Assembly: GCA_963815785.1 (NCBI GenBank)
Contig: CAWFHZ010000018.1
Span: 62,001-126,000, forward strand
Direction: 5' to 3'
DNA: 64,000 bases
From: DATFVA01 sp963815785
GTDB taxonomy: Bacteria; Bacteroidota; Ignavibacteria; Ignavibacteriales; Ignavibacteriaceae
Part shown: one piece after another, positions 15,632 to 25,080 of the stretch
How positions within the stretch are numbered: the stretch's first letter is position 1
Layout of the letters: each line of letters starts with the position of its first letter
Made by a program: the position numbers and the translations under genes
The notes under the pieces: generated by a model
Seen by the model: only the letters and a program-made list of their open reading frames with translations
The model's database searches: none
What the model was told of the DNA's origin: nothing

Positions 15632-18097
15632 TTAATTTGTGAATACTGCGGATTTTAAGGCAAAGACGGGAACTGTAAAATGAAAATTACTTCCTTTTCC
15701 TTTCTCACTTTCTAACCAAATTTTACCGCCATGCATCTCTATAAATTCTTTACAAAGCACCAACCCTAATCCTGTGCTGGATTCATTGTCTGTTCCTATG
15801 GAACCGACTTTCTCTTCTATCTTGAATAGTCTTGCAACATCTATTTCTGATATACCAACTCCATCATCCTTAATCGATACTTCGGTTGTGCCGTTTTCTG
15901 ATAGTACTGAATTAACGATAACTTTTCCACCCGTTCTTGTGAATTTAACCGCATTAGATAAAAGGTTTCTGAGTATAGTGCTAATCATTTTTTCATCCGC
16001 ATAAATATTATGTACGTCAACTGCATCATTTATTATTGTGATCCCTTTTTGAACGGCGCGCGAGTTAATTATATCAATACCTTGCAAAACCAGTTTAGAT
16101 AAATCAATATCCTTTGGGGTATAGATTATGGAACCTCTTTTAACCTGAGCCCAATCGAGCAAATTTTCCAGAAGCTTATAAAGATTGCGGGCTGATTTGT
16201 TCAGCAAATTACTATTTTCAGTAAATTCAGCAATTGTAAACATTTCTGCGCTGTTTGCCATTAGTTCTGTTAAATTTAAGAAACCATTGAACGGACTTTT
16301 AAGATCGTGAGATATGATGGAAAAGAATTTGTCTTTCTCAGCATTAAGTTTAACCAGTTGTTCATTCACCCTATTAATTTCCTTTTCGGCTTTTTTACGA
16401 TCAGTAATATCAAGGGCAACACTGGTTAAGCCTACAACCTTTCCTTCATTATAAATAGGATTAATCAATAAACTAAGCCAACCTTCTTCCCCCGATTTTG
16501 TTGTTATTTGAACATCAGTGCTTGTATTTGGTTTAGGATTTGCGAGTTGCTCTGTAAAAATTGAGTGAGTTTTTGTACGGCTTTCCGGATGGATAAACTT
16601 CAAATAAAATTTACCCGTTAAATCCTTCATTTTCATACCGAGTTTATCGCAGGCTGCTTCATTAAGGTAAGTAAATATACCACGGCGATTGGTGTTAAAT
16701 AGAATTGCCTTCGTTCCTTCAACAATGTTGCGGAATTTCGTTTCGGATATTTTTAATTCATCTGCTGCTTTTTGTCTGTCGGTTATATCTATATTTATCC
16801 CCCGATAACCAATAAAGTTATTCTCTGAGTCAAGTCTGGGGAACGCTGATGTTAAAAGAATAATTCTTCTGCCATCTTTATGAATGTTACAATTAATAAA
16901 ATTCCTGATGCTTTCTTTTCTGTCAAACGCTACAAAAGCCCCCTGTTTCAATTCTTCTTTATGCTCAGGTTCAAAGAAATCATAAAAGTATTTAATGCCG
17001 ATTAGTTCATCAGGGTAATATCCAAGCAACTTTTTCACATATGGATTCATATATGTAAAAACGCCGTTAGCGTCAACTTCCCAGATCCATTCCTCGGTGC
17101 CTTCTGAGATTTGTTTAAACCGCGTTTCACTTTCCCGCAACATATCTTCCGCAAGTTTGCGATCGGTAATGTCTCGAACAACCGCAATAACTTCGTCTTT
17201 GCCGCTGGCTACCATACGAGCTTCGTAATCACGCAGGCCGAGATTCTTAGTTATCATTTGGTATTCGAATTGCTGAAGCTTCCCGCTATCAAGGGTTTGC
17301 TTAATATACCTATCTGTTAAGTCTGCAAATTCAGGAGGTGTAATATCTCTATTCTTTTTGCCGATGATAGACGGTTCGTCTTGTGCGTAAAGTTCCGCAC
17401 TATCAGCTTTGTAGTCCAGGAATGTGCCTTCACGGTTTATGCGGAATATCATATCCGGGTTTGCATTCAGCAATGCTCTTGACCTTCTTTCACTTTCTTT
17501 AAGTCGCACTTCTGCTAATTTGCTTGCGGTAATATCGCGGGATATACCCAGAACAGAAGTTATTTGGCTTCGGTCTGGTGAATAGACAGGCGCATAAGAA
17601 GTGCTAACCCATAAACTATTCTGGGGGAATTTGATTTCCCTTTCGACTAGCTGAGGTATTCCCGTACTATATACTTTGGCCATAGGTGCTTCCATTCTTT
17701 CCAGTTCTTGGTGAGGAAATAACTCATTCATTCTTTTCCCGATCAGATAATTTGGAAGGGCATTAAAAGCTTTAGCAGCGGATTCATTCATATATTCGAG
17801 GACAAAATCTTTATTAATAATGAATATTTGTTCAGAAGCGGAATCAGCAAGCGTACTGAATTTGATTTCCGTCTCAGTTAATTCCTCTGATCTTTCTTTT
17901 AGTAATTCTTCTAAGCTGGATCTTGTTGCTTTGATTTCTTCGGCAAGCATATTCATCCCTACTATTATCGTATCAATCTCGTCATTTTTTTCCGAAGGAA
18001 GTAATCCTGTTAGATAATCGCCGTTTGAAATCCCCATAATAGCATTTAGAATTTTAGAGATTCTTTCATCACCCGAAATATTGAGATTCTTGTTCAT
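15632..18097 (-). CDS. Multi-PAS sensor histidine kinase (soluble)
   Basis: 821 residues with no membrane helix. Order: N-terminal HAMP-like helix (~15-70), four PAS domains (~75-570), HisKA with phospho-acceptor His in ISHDLKSPFNGF (~595) and HATPase_c with N box LRNLLSNAVKFT, G1 DDGVGIS and G2 STGLGL. The second PAS (RDITPPEFADL, ARMVASGKDEVI) is nearly the same as one in the kinase at 18545, so the two kinases share a sensory module. Its start overlaps the stop of the STAS-like gene by 4 bp (ATGA), implying translational coupling. No receiver follows; a NarL-type regulator or the CheY-like protein at 23417 may be the partner. Confidence 0.93.
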   Translation of the reverse strand: MNKNLNISGDERISKILNAIMGISNGDYLTGLLPSEKNDEIDTIIVGMNMLAEEIKATRSSLEELLKERSEELTETEIKFSTLADSASEQIFIINKDFVLEYMNESAAKAFNALPNYLIGKRMNELFPHQELERMEAPMAKVYSTGIPQLVEREIKFPQNSLWVSTSYAPVYSPDRSQITSVLGISRDITASKLAEVRLKESERRSRALLNANPDMIFRINREGTFLDYKADSAELYAQDEPSIIGKKNRDITPPEFADLTDRYIKQTLDSGKLQQFEYQMITKNLGLRDYEARMVASGKDEVIAVVRDITDRKLAEDMLRESETRFKQISEGTEEWIWEVDANGVFTYMNPYVKKLLGYYPDELIGIKYFYDFFEPEHKEELKQGAFVAFDRKESIRNFINCNIHKDGRRIILLTSAFPRLDSENNFIGYRGINIDITDRQKAADELKISETKFRNIVEGTKAILFNTNRRGIFTYLNEAACDKLGMKMKDLTGKFYLKFIHPESRTKTHSIFTEQLANPKPNTSTDVQITTKSGEEGWLSLLINPIYNEGKVVGLTSVALDITDRKKAEKEINRVNEQLVKLNAEKDKFFSIISHDLKSPFNGFLNLTELMANSAEMFTIAEFTENSNLLNKSARNLYKLLENLLDWAQVKRGSIIYTPKDIDLSKLVLQGIDIINSRAVQKGITIINDAVDVHNIYADEKMISTILRNLLSNAVKFTRTGGKVIVNSVLSENGTTEVSIKDDGVGISEIDVARLFKIEEKVGSIGTDNESSTGLGLVLCKEFIEMHGGKIWLESEKGKGSNFHFTVPVFALKSAVFTN

Positions 18098-18474
18098 TTT
18101 AAATAACCCTTAAGCCATTCAATGGCTTCAGCTTCGACTGTAAATAGGCGGGTCGGGTACGGGGGTTTATTCAGGCCCAGGAAAAAATTTGCCAGCACTT
18201 TTGATATTGCCGACTCAACAATAAGAGCAAGGGCAGTCACAGTATCCATGGTTTCTTTTCTAGAATAAAATTGCCGGGCTTCTCTTGAGATTGACTTTTG
18301 CTGTCTCATATCAACAAGCAGGGGACTCGTTTTATTTTCGGTAATTTTTTTTATGGTTTCTATTAATTCCCGTGCTTTCTCTATTGTTTCATCCCCGGTA
18401 ATACAAATAGCCTTTACGATCCCGTCATCAAGTAAAGAAATCTTATGGGATGAAGTGCTAATTTCATTTTTCAT
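18094..18474 (-). CDS. STAS/SEC14-like protein
   Basis: 126 residues, soluble. The sequence has alternating strands and helices in the order of the STAS-like DUF7793/SEC14-like fold: KISLLDDGIVKAICI, a conserved Glu/Lys helix ETIEKARELIETIKK, PLLVDMRQQKSISREAR, then LALIVESAISKVLANFFLG and TRLFTVEAEAIEWLKGYL. Such proteins are often found next to PAS kinases and may regulate them. It overlaps the downstream kinase start by 4 bp and lies 71 bp downstream of the large kinase, so all are in one operon. No catalytic residue is known for the family. Confidence 0.8.
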   Translation of the reverse strand: MKNEISTSSHKISLLDDGIVKAICITGDETIEKARELIETIKKITENKTSPLLVDMRQQKSISREARQFYSRKETMDTVTALALIVESAISKVLANFFLGLNKPPYPTRLFTVEAEAIEWLKGYLK

Positions 18475-18544
18475 AGTAACGAACCTCTTTGCGTACTTAT
18501 TTTACATAAGTCTTTATTATGTTCAATATTTTTGCTCATAATAA

Positions 18545-21500
18545 TTAAATCCAGTTTGTGCTTATTACTTTTTCAACATTATTTTCCATCAATGGAAACT
18601 TTAGTATAAATGTGCTTCCTGTTCCAGGTTTACTTCTGATGGTTATAGTTCCGCCCAATAAACCTATAAATTTTTTCGCTATAGTTAACCCCAACCCGGC
18701 TCCCTGATAACTTCTGCTGTATCCTTCGCTTGCCTGCCTGAAGGGGTCAAATATTATTTCCTGAAGATTTTCGGGCACGCCAATACCAGTATCTTCTACT
18801 TCAATTACAGCATTTTTTCCCTGTTTCAACACTCTTAAAGTTATCTTTCCTTTTTGCGTAAATTTTATGGCGTTATTTAAAAGATTAGTTATTATTGAGT
18901 TAAACATTTCCGGGTCGACAAATGCATCTAAACTTTCTTCCTTGGTTTCAAAATTCAGTGATAAACCTTTTTCTTCAGCCAGTGTATTTAATAATTTTAA
19001 TTGTTCGGCTAAATATTTTATTAATTCCAATTGTTTTTTATTTACTTGTAGTTTTTCGGATTCGACCCTTGAAATATCAAGTATGTTATTAAAGGTTGAA
19101 TTTAATCTTTGGCCGCTTATTTTTATGGTGTTTACCATTTCAATTAAATCCTTATCTTTTAATTCGTTTATCAAAAATTCAGAGTAACCTAAAATGCCAA
19201 TAAGCGGAGTCCTTAATTCGTGACTCATATTTGCGAGAAAGGATGTCTTTAATCTGTTCATTTCCTCGGCTTTATCTTTTGCCTCAATAAGCTCTTTCTC
19301 CTTTTTTTTCCTTTCTGTAATATCCTGGTTAATTCCATAGACTTTAACAGGGTTTCCTGATGAATCCTTCTGTACCATAAATTGAACGCTTACAAAAGAT
19401 ATATCTCCATTATCCCTGAGTACTCTCACTTCTTGCATTCCTTTATATTCAGTATCGGATGTTTTTATTGCTTCCTGTAAAGATTTGCCTACAATAATTG
19501 CGTCATCCGGATGGACAAGATTCTTTGCGAACACTTCAGCGGACATTATATTTCCGCCCTGTTTTTGGGTGGAAGAACCATGTATGAGCCTGTAATATTG
19601 GTCATTAAAAATAAAATTACCGGAAGCGACATCATATTCCCAGTAGCCAAGTTTTGCAATTTCTGCAGCAGTAGATAAATTTGTTTCTGTTTTTTTAAGG
19701 TCGGTTATGTCCCTGAAGTACCAAATCCGGCCATAATATTGTTTAGCAGGCCCGTTCATTGGCGCCGAGTAGCGATCAAAGATCAACCCGTTTTTTAATA
19801 CAATTTCTTCCCGGCTTGTTTCCTCATTATGATCATAGAGGTACTTAATTCGACTATAAAAAGACCGGGAATCTGTAACTTTATTAGTAACAAATTCCAG
19901 AATTGGTTCATCGGTATTACTTTCGATTAATTTTTGCGAAACACCCCACATCTGAACAAAGCGTTGGTTATACGAAATGATCTGGCCGTCTTCATTAACA
20001 ATAAGAATTCCGTCAATGGAAGTTTCCTGCTGTGTTGTGAGAAGCGTATTTTTGAATTGTAATTCTTCTTCTGCTAATTTTCGTTCTGTAATATCCCTGG
20101 CAATTCCCATTATGGCATAAGGTTTTCCATCCTTATCCAGCCTGACTGCGGTGGTTTCAACAAATATTTCTTCTCCTTTTTTTGTTCGTATCTTATATTC
20201 TTCCGGGGCTTGATTTACACCATTTGCAACTACATACTCAATATTTTTAAAGGCTGTCGGTAAATCAACAGGATCTATTATATCTGAAAGTTTTAGTTTC
20301 TTAGATTCCTCAAGTGAATAACCAAAAAGATTTAATGCCTGATCATTTACTTCAAGGATTTTTCCTTTCAAATCAAAAATGTATACCAGCTCCAGTGAAG
20401 TATTAAAAATAGCATTATATCTGTTTTCGCTTATCCGCAGGGCTTCTTCTGTCAGCCTACGCCCGATGACGTGCCCCAATCTTTCTGCAATTAGGTTCAG
20501 CAGATTTCTTTCTTCCTTTAGAAACGGACCTTCGTCCATCTTGGCTCTCTCCTCCAGATAGAAAACTTCAATGCTGCCGCTTTTCTTGTCATTAATCTTA
20601 ATGTCCGTCGACTGTTTCCAAATTGTCTCTTTATAATTGGTAGTTTTATATTCGTCTTTATCAATGATCATTCTGGCGCAGCAAATTTCGGGATATTGCC
20701 ATCCCGACGGTATAGCCTTGACGATTTGGTTAAACATCTCACCTGAGAAAATATCATCAGTTTCAAAGATCGATGCTATGGTGAATAGGCAAGTAAGTTC
20801 TTTAACTCTCTCATTGAGACTATAAGTAAGAACATCCTTTTCATTCTCCATCTGCCTTTGCTCGGTAATATCGCGTGAAAATACGATTACCTCCTCTTTA
20901 CCGCTGGCAACCATGCGCGCGTTGTAATAATGTATTCCTGTTCCAGGCACAAATAGCTCGTATTCAAACGTTTGAGTTTTACCGGCCTCTAGCGTATTGT
21001 GAATCTGGAGATCAACCAAATCAGCGAATTCAGGCGGGGTAATATCACGATTCAACTTGCCAACAATACTTTCTGATTGGAAGTGAAGTTCCTTCTCCTC
21101 GGCTTTAAAGTCCAGGTATACTCCCTGGTCATTTAATCGAAACACCAAATCCGGAATGGCGTTTGAGATAGCTTTGTATCGCTCTTCGTGTTTTTTGCGT
21201 TCGGTTATATCAACTAACTGTGTAATAAAATATTGGGGTTTGTTGTCGTTATCTAGCATTAATGTAGTAGAAACTATTACCCATATAATCTTTTTATCTT
21301 TTCTTATGTAACGTTTTTCAAAAGTAATTTTATCGATATCGCCCGCTATTAATTTATCATATAGCAATGAACCTATTAACAAGTCATCCGGGTGTGTGAT
21401 ATCCGAAAACGTCAAGTTCTTTATCTCATTTTCATCATAACCCAACATTAATGTAAACGCGTTGTTAATACGCTGGAATTTTTTATCAAGGCCCACAATA

Positions 21501-22426
21501 GAAATACTGGTAGGAGCATATTCAAATGAATGCCGGAATTTTTCTTCACTTTCTTTTATTTGTTTTTCAATTGCCATTCTTTTGAATGCTATCCCAATTG
21601 TTGTTCCAATTTCTTCTAAAAACTGAACTAATTCTAATGTTAACCTGCCCGGTTGTTTATCGTTCAATTGAAGTAAGCCGATTATTTCATTGCCTGAATG
21701 GATGGGTATTAAAGCTACAGATATGTAACTTTTCAGGTTACAACTGCTGCAATTATTGAAAGGGTAGTCTTTAGCTAAAGTGGATGCAAGCAGTTCAGTT
21801 TTGGAATTAGTCCAAAAACTTCCGCCCTTCGTAAAAAATGGGAGTGATAGATCTGTACACCCGGATATAATACTACCGCATATACATTCAAATTTTGGCT
21901 TACCGTCGGAATCACAAATGATATTGCCGTCCGGGTCCCTTTTATAAAGTATATGTTTTTTATCCATAAAATCGGGACTAAATCCAATTGTTTCAGTGTA
22001 TGGATAATCTTCACCTTCCGTTAAACGAATACCAACAGCTTCAAAATCAGTAAATTTCTTTATTTCTTCCAATATATTTTTTATCAGCCGGGTCCAATCA
22101 TTAGGTCTGTTTAATATTGAAAGAATAGAAGAGTTAAGAGCCTGTCTTTTTTTTGTTTGTATACGTTCGGTGATGTCTCTTATATTGCATTGAATTATTT
22201 TGTGGCTATTTGCGGAATAAGCATTACTGACAAATTCTACATTAATCTTTTGTCCCGTGGAAGATTCAAGAACCAAATTATCAATACGAACATATTCCTT
22301 TTGGTTTAATTCAAAAAATTTATTTTTATTTGCCGCGATATCTTGAAAAAATCCTATTTCCCAGATTTTCTTTTGAAGAAATATTTTTTTTGAATAACCG
22401 AAAAGTTCAACTAAAAACGGGTTCAC
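18545..22426 (-). CDS. Large multi-PAS/GAF sensor histidine kinase (C-terminal part of a frameshifted gene)
   Basis: 1293 residues from a GTG start at 22426, but the same frame stays open upstream to 22681 and encodes PAS sequence (ITGRKRTEETL, RYRRLFESAKDGIIIL) that continues the protein at 22674-23381. Order: PAS, GAF with cysteine-rich insert (CICGSIISGC, NNCSSC), PAS, PAS, GAF-like, three PAS, HisKA (MSHELRTPLIGILGYS) and HATPase_c (LLNNAIKFTQ, DTGIGVP, GAGLGL). No membrane helix. A single-base shift near 22680 separates it from its N-terminus. If repaired it would be a ~1600-residue kinase. It follows the CheY-like receiver and precedes the STAS-like gene in one operon. Confidence 0.9.
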   Translation of the reverse strand: MNPFLVELFGYSKKIFLQKKIWEIGFFQDIAANKNKFFELNQKEYVRIDNLVLESSTGQKINVEFVSNAYSANSHKIIQCNIRDITERIQTKKRQALNSSILSILNRPNDWTRLIKNILEEIKKFTDFEAVGIRLTEGEDYPYTETIGFSPDFMDKKHILYKRDPDGNIICDSDGKPKFECICGSIISGCTDLSLPFFTKGGSFWTNSKTELLASTLAKDYPFNNCSSCNLKSYISVALIPIHSGNEIIGLLQLNDKQPGRLTLELVQFLEEIGTTIGIAFKRMAIEKQIKESEEKFRHSFEYAPTSISIVGLDKKFQRINNAFTLMLGYDENEIKNLTFSDITHPDDLLIGSLLYDKLIAGDIDKITFEKRYIRKDKKIIWVIVSTTLMLDNDNKPQYFITQLVDITERKKHEERYKAISNAIPDLVFRLNDQGVYLDFKAEEKELHFQSESIVGKLNRDITPPEFADLVDLQIHNTLEAGKTQTFEYELFVPGTGIHYYNARMVASGKEEVIVFSRDITEQRQMENEKDVLTYSLNERVKELTCLFTIASIFETDDIFSGEMFNQIVKAIPSGWQYPEICCARMIIDKDEYKTTNYKETIWKQSTDIKINDKKSGSIEVFYLEERAKMDEGPFLKEERNLLNLIAERLGHVIGRRLTEEALRISENRYNAIFNTSLELVYIFDLKGKILEVNDQALNLFGYSLEESKKLKLSDIIDPVDLPTAFKNIEYVVANGVNQAPEEYKIRTKKGEEIFVETTAVRLDKDGKPYAIMGIARDITERKLAEEELQFKNTLLTTQQETSIDGILIVNEDGQIISYNQRFVQMWGVSQKLIESNTDEPILEFVTNKVTDSRSFYSRIKYLYDHNEETSREEIVLKNGLIFDRYSAPMNGPAKQYYGRIWYFRDITDLKKTETNLSTAAEIAKLGYWEYDVASGNFIFNDQYYRLIHGSSTQKQGGNIMSAEVFAKNLVHPDDAIIVGKSLQEAIKTSDTEYKGMQEVRVLRDNGDISFVSVQFMVQKDSSGNPVKVYGINQDITERKKKEKELIEAKDKAEEMNRLKTSFLANMSHELRTPLIGILGYSEFLINELKDKDLIEMVNTIKISGQRLNSTFNNILDISRVESEKLQVNKKQLELIKYLAEQLKLLNTLAEEKGLSLNFETKEESLDAFVDPEMFNSIITNLLNNAIKFTQKGKITLRVLKQGKNAVIEVEDTGIGVPENLQEIIFDPFRQASEGYSRSYQGAGLGLTIAKKFIGLLGGTITIRSKPGTGSTFILKFPLMENNVEKVISTNWI

Positions 22427-22673
22427 ATCAATAATCTTTCCGGTTTCTGCGTCAAGGATAATAATACCGTCCTTTGCCGATTCAAAAAGGCGGCGGTAGC
22501 GGGTTTCCAGGAGGGAGAGTGTTTCCTCCGTCCGCTTGCGTCCGGTAATATCCTGCGCAATTGTTGAAACTATATTTTCTCCCTCCTCATCCAGAATATT
22601 TGCAGAATTCCATAAAATTGTCTTAACCTTTTTGCTTTTTGTTAAAATATCTACTTCAATAACATCCTGATTA

Positions 22674-23381
22674 TCAGCGATCTAAATTATTATTGATTAA
22701 CTCCATTGTTGAGACAATTTTATTTTTGGGGAAAAGAATCTTAATATTCTTATCAATTACTTCGGCGTATTTGTAACCGCTGAGTTTTTCGAATTCAAGA
22801 TTAAATCGCTTAATACGCATTGAAGAATCCCAGATAATAATCGGCACATGGGCATGGTCCAGAAGTATATTCAGGTATTCGCTGGTTAAACGGTTCTTTT
22901 CACTCAACTTTTTTTCTGCAAGTCTTCGTTCGGTAATATCCTCAATAGCAAGAAGGATTATTTTTTCTTTTCCAAATGCCCTTTCTATTTGCCGGGCATT
23001 TAACAGCATAACACGTTTGCCGATTGTAGAAAAATCATGTTCCATTTCATAGTTTTCAAAGGAAGTTTTTTCGGGGAGGATGGTTTCGAGCAGTTCTTTC
23101 AGTTGAGGAATATCCCACTGATGATTACCAAGTTCATAAAGAAGCGTTCCCAGCGTTTCTTCAGGATTTACTTTAAATGTGTCATAGAATGAACGGCTGG
23201 CTGAGACTACCCTTAAATACCGATCGAGAACGACTAAAGGTTCCCGCACAGTATTGATTATATTCTCAGCGAATTTAATGTTGTTATCAGCACTTTTTAA
23301 TTTTATTTTCAGCGGGGGAGAGCTATTTGCCGCAACGATTTTTTCTCTTTTATTTATCTTTTTCATAATGCTTTCATACAC
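22674..23381 (-). CDS. PAS-domain N-terminal part of the frameshifted kinase
   Basis: 235 residues. After a basic leader (KKINKREKIV) there are two PAS domains: one at ~35-155 (VREPLVVLDRYLRVVSASRS, FGKEKIILLAIEDITERR) and a second at ~165-235 that stops mid-fold at ELINNNLDR. The next frame continues DNQDVIEVDILTKSK, exactly where the PAS fold should go on. Removing one base at about 22679-22681 joins the two frames. Either the gene is really split, making a stand-alone PAS protein, or the sequence has an indel error. It lies 35 bp downstream of the CheY-like receiver gene. Confidence 0.8.
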   Translation of the reverse strand: MYESIMKKINKREKIVAANSSPPLKIKLKSADNNIKFAENIINTVREPLVVLDRYLRVVSASRSFYDTFKVNPEETLGTLLYELGNHQWDIPQLKELLETILPEKTSFENYEMEHDFSTIGKRVMLLNARQIERAFGKEKIILLAIEDITERRLAEKKLSEKNRLTSEYLNILLDHAHVPIIIWDSSMRIKRFNLEFEKLSGYKYAEVIDKNIKILFPKNKIVSTMELINNNLDR

Positions 23382-23416
23382 CTTACAATTACCATGAAAT
23401 ATTTATGAGCGGATTA

Positions 23417-23878
23417 TTAGAGGTTTGTTTTAGCTGAGCATATTTCTTTAGTCTTTGTTTGTTCAGTATCCGGTGCTATTGTTTCTTCTAAAGCATTTCT
23501 AATTAATTCTATAAGTTTATTGAATTCGAAAGGTTTGGAAATATAGTGGGTTAGCCCCTCGTCAAGGAAGTGATTTTTGTCGCCGGCTAAAGCAAACGCA
23601 GTCATAGCAATGAAAGGTTTATTATTATTGTCTTTAATTTTCTTCAACTCTTTTGTTGCCTGCATCCCGTCCATATTTCCCGGTAAACCAATATCAATTA
23701 AAAATGCATCATATTTTTTTTCAATTGCATATTTTAGGGCATCCTCACCATTATTTACAAAATCCATATCATACAGGTTTTTTAATAACCTAAGCAGTAC
23801 TTTTGCATTTACTATATCGTCTTCAAGGATCAACAGCCTTTGCTTTAAGTTGGTTCTTATTTCTTTTTTCTCATCCAT
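23417..23878 (-). CDS. Single-domain receiver (CheY-like) response regulator
   Basis: About 153 residues from the ATG at 23878 (a GTG at 23887 is also possible). The receiver is complete: acidic pocket LILEDD, phospho-acceptor Asp in FLIDIGLPGNMDG, Thr in IAMTAFA and Lys in ISKPFEF, followed by a short charged tail. No output domain. It is the first gene of an operon with the large multi-PAS kinase (22674-23381 plus 18545-22426), the STAS-like protein and a second kinase, so it is probably phosphorylated by one of them and acts as a phosphorelay or diffusible regulator. Confidence 0.9.
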   Translation of the reverse strand: MDEKKEIRTNLKQRLLILEDDIVNAKVLLRLLKNLYDMDFVNNGEDALKYAIEKKYDAFLIDIGLPGNMDGMQATKELKKIKDNNNKPFIAMTAFALAGDKNHFLDEGLTHYISKPFEFNKLIELIRNALEETIAPDTEQTKTKEICSAKTNL

Positions 23879-24037
23879 TACAATCACTCTTGCTTTATCA
23901 AAACCAATGTATTCTTGTGGAGAGGAAATTTTAAAGTCAACGTACTGCCCTAAGGCAGTTTCAGAATGACATTCAAGATTTTTTCAAAGCTGAAATTAAT
24001 ACACCACAAACTGGTTCTAAATTTATTTTATATCAGG

Positions 24038-24558
24038 TTATTTTTTATCTCTTTTCTGCTTGTTATTCTTTTTATTGTTATTGTTGTTGCCATTGTGATT
24101 GCCGTTATCGTGCTTCTGTTGTTTAACCCAGTTATTATGCTCAGGATGATATTTGTTCTGAAAATATTTTGAATCTTTACTATCCCGTATTGGCTGCTGA
24201 TCGTGACGATCTTTATATGAATAATATTTTTCTCTGTAGCTCTTATCGTTCCGCCAGGGATTCCGTTCATTTACTACTACTTTATATGAATTATAAAAAT
24301 CATAATTTCTATATCGTGATGGTAATCTTGAGCTGTAACGCCAATTCCCATTTGTGTAATAATAATATCTTTGCTGGGGGACATAGTAGTAAACATCAAT
24401 ATCCGGTAAATAATAATACTCTACATAATCATATCCAGTGGGACCCCAGGCTGGCTGAGTATCCAGGTTGAAGTTAAGATTAACACTTACCTGTGCATTT
24501 GAAGTGCTTGAAACACCCCACAAAAAAAGTGCTGTAATTAATACAAAAAAGTACGCAT
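24038..24558 (-). CDS. Secreted Tyr/Asn-rich protein with a homopolymer frameshift in its signal peptide
   Basis: A well-placed ATG at 24558 with AAGGAG ribosome site 7 bp upstream is out of frame with the rest. The signal peptide that would follow (FFVLITALFLWGVSS ... NAQ) is readable in the other frame. Adding one T to the run of six at 24545-24550 restores one continuous reading frame. The mature protein is aromatic (YYYLPDIDVYYYVPQQRYYYY), then basic and Asn/Lys-rich with an N-rich low-complexity C-terminus. The pattern is common in small secreted Bacteroidota proteins of unknown function. The in-frame portion starting near 24523 is the part seen without correction. Confidence 0.75.
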
Positions 24559-24654
24559 AATGTTTCTCCTTTTTTATTATGCAATTTTCGTCCGGTTATT
24601 TTTAGTTGTTTTAATTAGAAAAAACTAAAGGGTTAACACAGACGATTAAAAACA

Positions 24655-25026
24655 TTATTTTTTAATGACCGGTTTTGTTTTCATCATTTCTTTAGACTTA
24701 TCACTATCATTCATCATCCCGCGCGGCTGCAGTTCTACAGTATTGTCTTCTTTCGCTGTTTCTGTATTTTTATCAGAGATAATCATCTGATGCATTTCAG
24801 TATTGCTTAACATAGAATTTACAAGCTTCATCATTTCTTCTTTATCTCCGCTCGTTTTTGCAATCATCATCTCCATCATCCTTCCGCGCAGTTCAGAATC
24901 TGATGATATTTTATTCATCCAGACATCGGTTTGAACATCAGCTGTAGTGCTGACAGTTTCAACTTTAGTTTGTGCAAACAGGGAGAATGGTATTAACAAT
25001 ACAAGCGTAACAATAATGTTTTTCAT
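24655..25026 (-). CDS. Small Met-rich secreted protein
   Basis: The start at 25026 is chosen over 25053 because of the AAAGGA site and the signal peptide (MKNIIVTLVLLIPFSLFAQ). The mature ~100 residues are helical and rich in Met and Glu/Lys: RMMEMMIAK, EEMMKLVNSML, EMHQMII and MMKTKPVIKK. Met-rich secreted proteins can bind copper or silver, but no clear metal motif is seen and I infer no more. Copy F of the shared regulatory element lies 55 bp upstream. Confidence 0.78.
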   Translation of the reverse strand: MKNIIVTLVLLIPFSLFAQTKVETVSTTADVQTDVWMNKISSDSELRGRMMEMMIAKTSGDKEEMMKLVNSMLSNTEMHQMIISDKNTETAKEDNTVELQPRGMMNDSDKSKEMMKTKPVIKK

Positions 25027-25080
25027 TATTCTTTTCCTTTTATTTTGTAGCAAACGTTACGATGATTTGCTATAGAGAAT

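Noticed and set aside
22674..22690. Programmed +1 frameshift in the kinase as with release factor 2
   Set aside because: No slippery codon or SD-like sequence before the TGA; five other similar indels in the window point to sequence errors.
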